Source of the DNA: Zingiber officinale
Taxonomy: Eukaryota > Streptophyta > Magnoliopsida > Zingiberales > Zingiberaceae
NCBI RefSeq assembly: GCF_018446385.1
Contig: NC_055998.1
Coordinates: 75,386,744-75,450,743 of the forward strand
DNA length: 64,000 bases
Direction: 5' to 3'
Of this stretch, positions 45,002-56,700 are shown one piece after another (position 1 is the stretch's first letter; the number at the start of each line of letters is the position of its first letter). A program made the translations under genes and the position numbers. Under the pieces are notes generated by a model. That model searched no databases and was not told the origin of the DNA. It worked only from the letters and a program-made list of their open reading frames with translations.

Positions 45002-47051
45002 TGTAAAGCCCGAAAAATTCCCGAATTTATTTTAGAAATATCCTACGATTTCTCTAGATTTTTAGGATATTTTTACATAATTTTTGGAGTACCGGAAGTA
45101 GCAAAAACAAATAAGTCGCAAAATAGCTTAGGCGAGAATCGAACCCGAGACCTATGGGTTAAGGGATAATGCTAGTAACCAGTTGAACCCAGCAGGGCCG
45201 TGCTGAAAGAGAAGGGAAACATTTATATTTATATTTGTTTTGGGCCTAGTTACCCACTTAATATAAATATAAACTTAAGTGGGTTTTGGTTTATTTTTGG
45301 GTTCGGCAATCTCTCAACCCTCACCACCGAAACCTCACCGCCGCTTCTTCCCCTCTTCCTCACGCACGGCACACCAAGCCAAGGGTCAAGGGAACATCTT
45401 CCAGCGATGACTCCAACACGAAAAAGTTTCTTCTCCGCGAGAGGAACGCGAGGACATAAGCGGTTCGTCGAACGGAGCAGTTTTCCGGAAAACCTAGCGG
45501 TTAGAATCGTAAGAAAACCTTGCGATTGAGGTAAGAAACCCCTCACCTGCAGTATAATTGCTCTCGCTTGTTAGTTTTGGCATTAGTCCAGTAGTTCTAC
45601 AGTTTTCAGTTTTAGGGTGTGCTTTTAGTGCACACCAAGCATTCGGTAGAATGCCCAGTTCAGAAGGAGGCACCAGTAGGAGAAACATTTTATTCAGCTT
45701 ATTATCAGTTATTACAGCTAAATGGATCAGATATCCATTGGGTGGGCTCCCACAGTAGCCTCTAGGTTCAGATAACCTAGCTCTAGGTTCAGATAACCTA
45801 GAACAGCAAAGTAAAATAAAACAGTATTCAGTATTTTACTTTTATTCAGTTGGCACTGTACTTGGATCAGATATCCATGGTAGGGATGCACACACAGTAA
45901 GTACAGATGCCAGGGCCCCAGCAACATGTTTAGTATTTTCATCTATTATATGTATAGTTTTCAAATTTGAAACCAGTGATGAGAACACTAATTTAGCTTT
46001 CAGTTCAGTTCAGGTTCAGTTTACATGATTAGAGTTCATGTACAGATTTAGATATATGCATGACTAGTTCAGTTTCATGCTCAGCTTATAAGTATGCCAT
46101 GTTCAGTTTAAAGCATGTTCAATCTATATGATATGCCATGTTTCAGTTCCAGTTTATGTTTTTGTATGTCATGCCATGTTGCCATGCTCAGTTCAGTTTT
46201 CAAATAGCATGTTTTAAAAGTCATGAAATGCATCGTTGCATGTTTTTGTGAGGTAGATGGTTTCTTACTAAGCTTAAAGCTTACAGATACTATGGATTAG
46301 CAGTGGAGGCTGGAGGTCAATGCAGATGAGGATGTGTGTGGAAGGAACTGGAATAAAAGACCCTCTGGGGATTTAGCATTTACCTTAGCACTTTTCAGTT
46401 ATTTGGTTTAGTTTCATGTTTTAAGCAATTAGAACTTTTAGAAATTCATACCTTCATGCACTTTAAGTTGTTAAAATGTCGTGAACCAGTAAACCTTGCT
46501 TTAGCTTAAGTTTAGAATTGTTACTACATGCTGCTAGAATGTTTATTATGCATTAGATAGTAGTAGTGTGAGGTTTTGGCACGAATCAGTGCTGGAAATC
46601 AGGGATTCTGATTTCGTTTCAGATTATCAGAACCTGGATCGGTCAGCAGACCGATCCAGTGCCATTCCTTCTCCTGGATCGGTCAGCCGACCGATCCAGA
46701 CACACCTGGATCGGTCTGCCGACCGATCCAGCCTCTGCTGGATCGATCCGCAGACCGATCCAGCGGGGTACAGAATCGCGGTAAGTTGATCGATCCGTGG
46801 ATCGAACAACAGCTAGTTGGGAAGTTAGATTCGAGTTCTAGCTCAGATGGGAGGTCAAGTATCCTCCTTAGCACATATACCCCAACCGGAAAAGTCTTGA
46901 ACCCTTCCTTATAACAGCATGAGTGTACCAGTTGTCAGTTTAATAGGGTCAACTAGTGAAATTTTATTTTTCCCAGTTTCCGCACAGTAGCATCAATAGT
47001 TAATGTAACGATCCGGCTCACAGATTAGTACCCAGGAGTCGGGTCGTTACA
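45002..47051 (+). mobile_element. Solo LTR of the same Gypsy-like family, second copy in opposite orientation
   Basis: It is bounded by TGTAAAGCCCG and GGTCGTTACA, with GTTTG on both sides (44,997-45,001 and 47,052-47,056). Read in reverse it aligns with 42,551-44,647. It carries a C/T-rich leader (45,300-45,400) followed by GAG|GTAAGAAA, a possible splice donor. A 21-bp exact tandem (CTCTAGGTTCAGATAACCTAG) lies at 45,759-45,800. GGATCGGTC-GACCGATCC palindromes are dense at 46,635-46,800. Confidence 0.85.
45127..45203 (-). other. tRNA-Lys-like module inside the LTR, copy 2
   Basis: The minus strand reads GGCCCTGCTGGGTTCAACTGG, then TCCCTTAACCCAT (a CTT anticodon-loop-like word as in tRNA-Lys), then TCTCGGGTTCGATTCTCG (B box). 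It is the same module as at 44,447-44,523 and occupies the same place within the LTR. Confidence 0.5.
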
Positions 47052-50000
47052 GTTTGTGGCGAGGTTTCTCCATCGACAAGGAGCTTGAGTTAGCCAGAGG
47101 TTTTCCGGGGAGTCATCCGCCGACGGATAGGGATCGTCCACCTTACAGATAGTCGTGGAGTAGGAGCTTTATCTCCGAACCACGTTAAATCTACGTGTTA
47201 GGTTTGCTTTCTCTTGTTAGTATTTATTTTTGTATTCCGTTGTGTGTACTAACCATTGTAGGAAGCGACATTTTGGGTGAGACACTATTCATCCCCCTCT
47301 AGCGGACTTCAAGGTCCCAACATTTAGGAATACAAGAAGTCGAGTGGAAGACATAACTAGTGAGAAGGATGACACGAGAAGAGAGTCGATGGGCTTAGTG
47401 CATCCAAGGGGCGAGATGCTATGGAAGAGTACACCGGTATATGAGAAGGGCATATGCGACGTTCGAGGGATGAGAAGCTAAGAAGAAAGCTTGCTCGAAG
47501 AAGATCAAAGTTAAATTTAGGTGAGCTTAATTTTAGACGATCAGAGCATCACCAAAGCGGGCGGGATCGAAGAAGATCAACTTGAAGGTTGATCTTGAAG
47601 ATTCGAGGTGCCTCTATTGTGACTGAAGGCGCCTCAGGTACTACTGTTGAAGTTGCCCAGCAAAGGCACCTCTATGGTGTCTTAGGCACCTCGGATGAAA
47701 GGCCTAAATGCACCTCAAACGAGATCGAAGGCGCCTCAGGCACCTCCAAAGACATTGAAGGCACCTCCATTCCCACAGAGTTGTTGGTTAGCCGTTGGTT
47801 GACCGTTGAAGTGTGAATAATATTTTATCCACTTAGAGACACCCTGGACCTCTTTGGAGGCACCTCCAAGTGACGAATACTAACGGCTACTTCATCCGAG
47901 GAGGCTATAAAAGACCCCTGATGCTAGGAATAAATCAACAACTCTTGTATTTACTTTTCTAGTCTTTTCTGAGCTTTAGAATTGTGTAAGAGACTACTTC
48001 ACCTTCAACGAAGGAGTACTATTAGTAACCTTTCAACCACTTTACATTAACAACTATTTAGGTTGTAACCAAGTAACTCTTATGTCTCTTTTTATTTTAT
48101 GAGTTGTTATTTTTATCTGACTAACTAATTGTTTATCCTTGCCTAACTTCAATAGCTAGAGATTTTCTCTTACTCTGATTATAGGGCTATTTATCTCCCA
48201 TCTAGCCGGCCTAACGCAGACCAACAGATATTACTGAATCTTGGATGACCATGGGGACTTCAATACATTATTGTCCATACATGACAAAGTTGGTGGGCAA
48301 TCGATATCAAATTATGAGCTACAAGACTTTGAGCAATTAGTCCAGACTTTGAGCAATTAGTCCAAGGATGTGGCTTGGTGGACTTGCATTCAATTGGATG
48401 TCATTTGACATGGACAAACGGTAATATTTCTTCCAATCTTGATAGAGCTTTGGTTAACTCACAATGGTTGATGGCAGATTTTAATGGATATTTGGAGTTC
48501 CTTCTGCTGGGATGTTTATCGGATCACTTTTGTTGCATGATATCGCTTTCGGCATGATATCTCTTTCAGCATGTGAGCCTCGTGTCCAAATACCCTTCAA
48601 GTTCTTCAACATGTAGGCTTTGCATGAAGGATACCAAGACTTGGTGGCAGAGTCATGGGTGAAGCTAGTTTTTGGTACGGACCAGTTTGTACTGAAAACC
48701 AAACTGCTCAGATTAAAGCCGAAGTTACGAGAGTTGAACAAACAACACTTCCATTACATTTCTTCGAAGGCGCTTCATGCCAAGGAAGAGTTGGAAGTTG
48801 CCCAGGCGACTTTACTATCAGGAACTGCACAACCGGCCGATTATGTGAAAATAGTCAAAATACAAACCCTGGCAACTTTGTTAGCAGAGGCGAAAAGGTC
48901 CTTTAACCAACAACGAGCAAACTATGTCTATTTGAAAGAAAGCGATAGATGCACTAAGTTTTCCCTGACTTAGTAAAACGAACAACAAATGCAACTCAAT
49001 TCTAGGCATCATGAAGTGCTCAGGTGAACACACAACGAGCCTAAGTGAGATTGCAAATGAGTTTGTTGAATACTTCCAAGACATGTTAGGCAAACTGGGA
49101 CAATGCAAGGCATTGGACAACACCATGCATGTTGGACGACAACTAACAGATGTGTAACAGTAGGAACTAATCATTGCAGTCACTGCGGAAGAGATTCGAG
49201 CTGCTCTGTTTGACATTGGTAAAGACAAAGCACCGGGTCCAGATGAATATGGGGTGAAATTTTATACCTCAGCTTGGGATATAATCGGGACAGACCTGCA
49301 ACATGCAGTGCATGAATTCTTTTTGACTGGACAATTATTAAAACAATGGAATCATACACTTATTGTGTTGATCCCAAAGTCAGATCACTCCCCTCAAGTG
49401 ACAGATTGCCAGCTCATTTCTTATTGCACGGTAATATACAAAGCCATCTCCAAGATTCTAACAAATCGAATGGTGAAAGTGATGAACATATTGCTTGACC
49501 CAGCTCAAGCTACTTTTGTTCAGGATATATCTATAACCGAGAATATCCACTTAGCCCAAGAGCTATTTGTGGAAGTATGCTAGGAAGCGGGTCTACCCAC
49601 GTTGCATGCTCAAAGTCAATCTTCAAAAGACATTTGACAAGGTGGATTGGGGGTTTCTATAAGTAACACTTGTTAGTTATGACTTTTTCCAACAATTTAG
49701 AGCTTGGATTGTTGAATGCATCACCACAGTCTCATTCTCAATTAGCATCAATGGTGGCATGGTGATCTACTTTCCCCTTTACTTTTTGGACTATGCCTTA
49801 AAATTTTTTCTAGATCTCTAAAGATGCATCAATATGATTGAGCTTTCATTTCCACCCTATGTGCGGTGAAACTGGAATCACCCACTTAGCATATGCGGAT
49901 GATCTAGTTGTATTTGTTAGGGCCCATAACAATGGTTGAGGAATGTCTACAAGATTTTGGAGACATGACTGGATTTAGAGCAAATCCCCTCAAGTCCAAC

Positions 50001-51114
50001 ATCTATTTTACAAGGATTGATCCTCAAACTCGGGACACATTATTAGAGCTTACCAGATTCCAACAAGGGAGTTTCCCTTTTCGTTATCTTGGCATTCCTT
50101 TGGCCACAGAAAAGCTACGAATTAGCAACTATGAAGTTTTGAATGATGTGATAGTGTAGAAGCTAACATCATGGCCCAAACACACTTTATCTTATGTTGG
50201 AAAGTTGGAATTTGTGAAGATGGTCTTACAAGGGTTATAATGTTTTTGGTTATCAATTCTACCCATTCCAACCGGAATAATTGATAAGCTATATGACATA
50301 TGTCAATCATTTGTTTGATCGACAAAGCATCCTCCGATTTCCTAGACCACCATTTGTTTATCAAAAGAGGAAGGCGGCTATGTATTGCTTGACTTGCATG
50401 CATGGAAGTCGGCTCTCTTACGTCGTGCACTTTGGAATGTACAATGCAAGAAAGACCCCCTATGGGCCTGCTGGATGCACCATCAATATCTTAAGCAAGT
50501 AGACTTATGGCAATGGCAAAGCAAGACATTGGACTCCCCTTAGATCAAACGTCTACTACAAATCCCTGACCAGCCTTTACAGCAAACTGACGGACAAGGC
50601 AATGCAAATATGAAGCTCATAGAATGGTATGTTGGTGAGAAGCAGAGTGCCATGAAGGCATATGAGTTCTTTCGATCAAAAGGGACTCTCCGGGCATGGG
50701 CTAAGGTTGTGTGGAAGCCTTGCCTCATGCCCAAACATAGATTCACTTTTTTGATGCTTGCACAAGGATGGCTACAGACAAAGGATTGCATCCCAAATGA
50801 AGCATATAAGACTTGTCCGCTGTGCAAACATGCGGATGAGAGAAATGCTCATCTATTCTTTCAATGCCCAATTCGGAAAGCATTGTGGATCAGAGTAAAG
50901 ACATGATTAGACATACGACAAAAGATAAGCAGCCCAAGCCAACTCTTCAATGTCTTCCAATGAACTTATCGTGGCAACGGGTGCCTCACCAAAGCTAGAT
51001 ACCTAGGCGTACGTGTCATGTGTGGTCTTTCTTTTGTAGCAAACTAGAAATAGATGTCAATTCGAGTGTGCTATGTCCATGAGCTCAAGGTATAGATCAT
51101 AATGACCTATGTCT

Positions 51115-51141
51115 AGGGCCCCTATTATATTAGGACCCACC

Positions 51142-51189
<48 letters not shown>

Positions 51190-52395
51190 TTTTGATATTA
51201 AATATCTAAAATTATAGTTAAAAAAAATTTAGACAAAATTTATTTCCAACAATAATTTTAATTTTTTATTAGCTAAATTATATTTGGTCAATAAATTTTC
51301 ATTTTTAGATTTAAACAATAATTTTTAATTTTTTATAAATTAAAGTTAAATTTGATTGGACTAAAATTTATTTTCATCGATAATTTTAATTTTTAACTAA
51401 TCAAATTATATTTGGTCAATAATTTTAATTTGTTTTAGATTTAATCAATAATTTTAATTTTTTATAAATTAAAGTTAGATTTGATCGTTTTTATTTTTTT
51501 TACTCGTGTTAGTTTTGATTGCTAATTTTAATTTTTTAATATTAAAGTTAGATTTGGTTGGTAATTTATTTTATTCTTTTATTAAAATTTGACTCTTAAT
51601 TTTTAATTTTTTATTGATAAAAATTTAATTTAATAATCAAAATTAAGTTTGGTTAATAAACTAAAAATATTTATTGGTTATACTTAATTGATATTTTTAT
51701 AAAATTACTTTTGAAAGTTAAAAGCATATTTAATATGTACTATTATTTCTCTATATTATCATTTTTATACTATTATTATTATTATGTCCTTGCTCTTTGA
51801 TGTGTTATTATGCACATTTTTTTAAAATAATTTACCATCGATGTTTATTTTTGACTAAATAAATTTAATTGATAATTTATCGAAGTTAAATTTGATAAAA
51901 AAATAGCTTGATTCACGAAGGTCCTGTAATATAGGATCCTAAGGAAGAGTTTATTGTATGTAGTGTCTATATCTACTACTCAAATCTATTACATTTAGGT
52001 CACACAATAATAATTTTTACCGTTGCGTAAAGATTTTCCTTTGTTGAAATTAAAATTAATTAATATTTTCTTTAAAAATAGAAATTAAAATATATATTAA
52101 TAATATTATAATAATTTATTACTCATTGTCAACTTAGTTAACATAAAATATTTTTTATTTTTTTAATTTTACTAATAAAGAAGTGAATTTTGATACAAGA
52201 TAAAGTTATTGCTACGTGACCTAGTTGATCATTCCTTCTAATTGCATAAATAATCATTGGCAATATAGAAACTATTATTTTAAATTTTACTAATAAAATA
52301 AAATATCTTTAATAATATTTTTAATATATAATTCTTAAAAAATATTAAGGTCTTAATTTTTTTCCTGGCCTAAGGCCTCATAAATAATTGAGACG
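51115..52395. mobile_element. Diverged relative of the hAT-like AT-rich element
   Basis: From about 51,590 to 52,395 it aligns almost continuously with 38,150-38,965, for example AATCAAAATTAAGTTTGG, ATACTTAATTGATA and GCATATTTAATA. The left part is longer and carries an (AT)n run. It sits in the 3' UTR of the LINE. A clear target duplication is not visible. Confidence 0.7.
51145..51187. repeat. (AT)n microsatellite
   Basis: About 20 uninterrupted AT units lie inside the AT-rich element. Confidence 0.95.
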
Positions 52396-52532
52396 ATCTT
52401 GGCTACATCTGACATAAATAGGATGTTACTTAAGTTCAGACGCATGTCTTCCATTTTGTAGACGTCTAAATTTGTACATCACTTGTTGATCTTATAAATC
52501 ATTTACCGTTCACCCAAAAAAAAAAAAAAAAA

Positions 52533-52914
52533 TGGTAGCAACCAACTATTAAACGCTCGCGGCCAAGCAACCATTGCAAGCTTACGACTAAGTAGCTAGA
52601 GGACTATCATAAACTCGTGACTAAGCTGTGATTTCGCCTTTGGGCTCTTCTAAACCCTAAACCTCAAAAGATGAGAATAACTAACATGTCGTTAAAATCA
52701 ATTCACACATGAATTGTGAATCTATCCTTCCACCGATTTAGGATTTAATAAGTGACTACAAAACCCTGACAATTCTTGAAAGAAGAAATGAAGGAGCTAA
52801 ATTAAAAGGCACTTTCAAGTAGAAATGCCCGGCAAATTCAATCTCAACTATTCATTTACAAATGGCCAAAATTAAATGTAAATCAAAGCTAAATTGTGCA
52901 ACGTAAATCAAACC
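52533..52914. other. Intergenic sequence, nothing recognised
   Basis: No gene, RNA or transposon end was identified between the LINE tail and the SINE pair. Confidence 0.5.
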
Positions 52915-53087
52915 ACTCGGGGCGGTGCGATGGTTAAGATATATGGTGTTGCCACATGAGGTCTTAGGGTCGAAACTCGACGTGACCGAGCATAAGATTT
53001 ACCTCCTCCGTGTTGGCCTGGGGACGGATTGGCGGGGACGCTGGGGGCGAGCGAATCGCCTTTTGCCACATAATATAGTTTCGTGTG
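52915..53087 (+). mobile_element. tRNA-derived SINE, shorter copy of a tandem pair
   Basis: A tRNA-like head has GGTGCGATGGTTAAG (A-box-like) and GGTCGAAACTCGACG (B box). The body reads GATTTACCTCCTCCGTGTTGG and GACGGATTGGCGGGGACGCTGG. It ends TAATATAGTTTCGTGTG. The middle block present in the neighbouring copy is missing. Confidence 0.75.
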
Positions 53088-53316
53088 GTCCCTTCGGATG
53101 GATTTAATGGCTAGCACATGAAGTGTTGCCATAATGAGGTCTAGGGTTCGAATCTCGATAAAGTCGAGGTAAATACCTCCCTTATGTGTTAGTCACTATT
53201 CCAAAGGCTAATAGCCGTCCGTGATTTACCTTCTCCATGTTGACCTTGAGATGGATTAGTGGAGACGCTGGAAGCGACCGTATTCACCTTTTACCATAAT
53301 AATATAGTTTCGTGTG
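53088..53316 (+). mobile_element. tRNA-derived SINE, longer copy of a tandem pair
   Basis: The head is TGGATTTAATGGCTAGC, with B box GGGTTCGAATCTCG. The middle reads GGTAAATACCTCCCTTATG and CACTATTCCAAAGGC, and it ends TAATATAGTTTCGTGTG. It matches the minus-strand copy at 17,290-17,466. Confidence 0.78.
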
Positions 53317-53701
53317 AGGATCTCCTTCATGTTAGAAGATAAATTAATTCAACTTAAAAATGATTTGGAGAACCTCGCAAGAATCCCCTTTATACAAAAT
53401 TTGTCTTCAAAGATAAACACATTCATACTTGAATGATAATTCTTAGATTCACACCTTGAGAACTGTTTTTTCAAGCCTCTTCGATTCTTCTTGAGATATC
53501 TCGTAAACTGAAGATCACCTCTTGGCATTAGGTGGAGTTTCTAAATCATCTACTCTTGCCTCGGAAGATTCATGACCGAATCACAATCACTAGTTATTCC
53601 ATCTGTTCCTCACTTTGATTTACTTGAGCTGTTCCATTGTTCCTCAGTTTGATTTACTTAGAGCAAAAAGAATGGATATTATCAAATCGATTACCTCAGA
53701 A
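53317..53701 (-). other. 3' UTR and flank of CAF1
   Basis: There is no coding sequence. It includes a two-copy 33-bp repeat built on TGTTCCTCACTTTGATTTAC (about 53,602-53,665). Confidence 0.5.
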
Positions 53702-56700
53702 TCAGGATAGAAGCTTTGCCAGTTCATCGACTCCCAAACTTCCATGTGGAACCACATCCAAGAGGATTTCCGGGAGTTTGTCCCTTCTCTGGCTCTGTGA
53801 GGAACTCCTGCCTTCGCGTTTCCTATTGGAATTTGCAACCATTTCAACCTCCTCAATTTGCCCAATTCCTTGGTGCTTTTCTTGCTCAGCCGCTTGTTCG
53901 GTAGCTTTCTTGGTTCTGTGCCTAAAGATAGGCCCAGGCGGAGCAGTCTTGGCAAATTCGACTGCACTTTGGTACACGATATTAGCATTGGAAGATGCAT
54001 CATCATCCAAGATCAATGCAGAGCCATCATCAACTGCTTGTCTCAGAAGAAAAGTAACTCCGTCTAACCATGGTTTCTGTTCTGGTAAACAATTGTTTTC
54101 TTCCATCTCCATCCCAACATTCACTCCAGTGGTATCGAGTCTGGTGGATGCATCATCACCATCATGCCTGGCAGAACCCACAATATCTGCAGAGTCCTCA
54201 TCTTGATTTTCATCTTCACACAACTCTGCATGGCATCCAGAACCTGAGGAAGAGGTGTCAAGGTAAGTAGTCGAAGGATCTTGGTGATTCGAAAATCCAG
54301 AGGTCATGTTAGTAATCTCGTCTGAACTGCTAGCAGTTTCTCTTGATAAGTCATCATCAGTGTCTTGTGACTTGGATACGTACGCAGTCTCCACAACTTC
54401 TAGATGTGCATCCAAATCCTCAGACTTGGTAGACTCACTGATGCTAGGCACCTCACTGGGACTCACAGTAGCACTCACATCGAACATCTCCTTGGAAAAT
54501 GATGAGTTGTTCGTATCAGATGTAGTTGTCAGGTCAATGCTGTTGAGTTCTGTAGCTCCATTGCCATTGTCTTCTATTTCTGGAAGTGTAGATTTCCAGT
54601 CTTTTCCTCCCCACATGAGTATATGCTCGTGTTCAAACGAAAGAAGCACACATGGAACTAGGTCCTGTAAAATCCAGTTAAAGAGAGGAAGTGAGGATCT
54701 TTAGCAACCAAAATAACTAAGAAATGTATTAAAATTTTGTAGATATCTAACCTTAAGTTTGGCGCCAATTTTCTTGTAATCACTTGGGTTCATACCCTGG
54801 CAGTTTATACGGACAAGCTCGCATGCTTCAAATGCTTCTCGAACTTGATAAACCAGTCTATTATACACACCATTTTTACCTGTTCCAATAAGCAAATTTG
54901 ATCTGAGAGTCATGCTATGACAACATTTCCAACTTTCTGATCAACTAGAAATAAAAGATATGATTGAGGAACAAAATCATAAATGAATAACATAATTAGT
55001 CCATAAATGGTGATGAAAGTCATTATCAACAGGCAAGATTGTAGAAAGTCAGACAATAGTTACCAAGTTTACAAATAGGGAGTAGCTGGCGCCCTCGCTT
55101 TCGCATCTGTGTTGCTTCTTCCAATGTTAATCCTTCTGGTACACGTTGAACCAGCCGTGGATAGACAGGTGTCACAGGTTTCCAGAGCATAAGAGGAAAT
55201 CTGGGGCGTGTCCTGTAATTGTAATTTCGTCCACGAAACAGAAAGATAACACCGCCTTTACTATATATAATCTTCCCTCCAGTTTTCTCCTACCAGCATA
55301 CAACAAGCAATTATATAAAGAAGCTTATCAGGATGACAATATACAGGAGTCCGCAACATGCTAAAATAGTTGATTCATGCACACTTTTGAATTTGGCAAA
55401 TAATGGATCCAATTGAACAAGTAATTTTTAAACATCTCGTATATATACCTCTGAATAAATACAGTTTGTTGAGATAAAACTTTGACATTAGCTTTTTATG
55501 AACACACCATTGGTTATACTTCTCAGAATATCAACTGAACATAGCATTGATCTGGCCAAGCAAGCGCCACCAGATCATTTTAGCACTAGACAAGTTCCAC
55601 TAGATGGATATCCATATATCATGTTTGATTAAATGTATCGCATAGACCTAAAATAGACATCAAATAAATCCAAAAATTGGTCTCATGGTAGAATCACAGA
55701 AAAACACTGCTTTTCTATTCAATAAACCTAAGTATGAGACTATCTATATGTTTTTTGTTCTTTGTGTAGATATCTGGTTTATCTTAGCTTATTTAAAGGA
55801 TAAATAATTGGATTCTCACTGAGGTGAAGATTTTGTAGGTCATTGGCATGAACCCAATGATTGGTTAGGCTGTTAAGATCAACAAGGGTTGGTTCCTATA
55901 TTTCAAGGACAGACCAGCTACATTCCAGCATGGTCATGATAATAGTTATAATACTTAGCAGTTAGCACAGATAACAGCATTTAGGATCTCACTGTTTTTA
56001 ACCTTTTCTTATATCAAGGTTTCAATATTTAATTACATAAAGGAAATTCATGAAGATTCAAAAACCCTTGGGGATTCATTTATGTTTGAACTTTCCACTT
56101 CAGCTAAATCTTGTCAATTTCATAAATCACACAAGAGTTCTTTCTTACTTTGATTCAGGATACCTAACATCTACAGAACATATAGTGCCAACCATATTCC
56201 AAGTCGATACCACTCGAAATCAAATATATCTAATAAGAGTCTCCAACATTTACCAAAGTAACATAAAAGATGGAACACAAAATAAACTAATCAAAATTCC
56301 ACATGTTAAAAGATCAAGTTGGTACAAACCTCCAATTGCTGACGAACATTATCCATATCAACTGTAGACACTCCTAGGCATCTTATTTTGCATACCCTAC
56401 GTCTTTTCCAATGAGCATGGATATTGTCCAACATGTTGTGTGTTAAGCCATCTCTTCCTGAAGGTAGTCACAATTGTAATACATAAACTTGCAAGGTGTA
56501 GCTTGTACAAGAAACTGTGTGAATGCTACATAACTAGAAACAACTAATCTAAAACCTGGAAATATCGACCATGGCAAGGAATTCTTTAAATCTTATAAAG
56601 CAATTATGCAAAGGGGGCTCCTGTTTTGAATATTCTGATACATCTGATTGGAAAATGTTTTAAACCATGATAATCGAGATATGACATGAAATGTTTTGCT

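Larger units (their letters stand above)
42186..47322 (+). mobile_element. Solo LTR of the third family, split by two further solo LTRs
   Basis: It begins TGTTGGAGCAATCTAG and ends TCAAGGTCCCAACA, with TTTAG on both sides (42,181-42,185 and 47,323-47,327). Without its two inserts it is about 0.98 kb, like its relative at 27,736-28,771. It contains CAGTCGACTG-type palindromes and a GAGCTCTATTTAATAGAGCTC-like inverted repeat around a TATA-like core near 44,884-44,905. Confidence 0.88.
32804..48226 (+). mobile_element. SIRE/Maximus-like Copia relic with several nested insertions
   Basis: A fossil element. The 5' LTR (about 32,804-35,114) and 3' LTR (42,092-48,226) are each about 1.0 kb once nested elements are left out. 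A degenerate primer site TAGTATCAGAGTCC follows the 5' LTR, and AAAAAAGGAGAGA precedes the 3' LTR. Interior: gag-like sequence (about 35,170-36,250) with a CYNCQEDGHIKDNC knuckle near 35,970, DNA-transposon pieces (about 36,260-40,770), then a coiled-coil gag-like stretch (about 40,790-40,990) and AT-rich DNA. No protease, integrase or reverse transcriptase is recognised. It is broken in many places and looks old or non-autonomous. Confidence 0.78.
42092..48226 (+). repeat. 3' LTR of the SIRE-like relic (contains nested solo LTRs)
   Basis: It begins TGTAATTACC after AAAAAAGGAGAGA and ends GACCAACA. About 0.99 kb remains without the nested block at 42,186-47,322. The second part (47,328-48,226) repeats the AAGGCGCCTC words and CCGTTGGTTGACCGTTG of the 5' LTR. 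Confidence 0.78.
48232..52532 (+). mobile_element. L1-type LINE relic, 5'-truncated, with poly(A) tail
   Basis: The order follows a plant L1 ORF2: end of endonuclease (about 48,240-48,600, with THYCPYM-like and LGGLAFN words), a linker (48,620-48,970), reverse transcriptase (about 49,170-50,160, with KAPGPDEYGVKFYTSAWDII, QWNHTLIVLIPKSDHSP and HLAYADDLVVFV), and zf-RVT (about 50,610-50,905, with PKHRFTFLMLAQGWLQTKD and CPLCKHADERNAHLFFQC). There are many stops and at least several frame changes; ORF1 and the 5' end are absent. A poly(A) run at about 52,509-52,532 marks the 3' end. The 3' UTR is interrupted by an AT-rich element (51,115-52,395). It abuts the SIRE-like 3' LTR. Confidence 0.85.
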
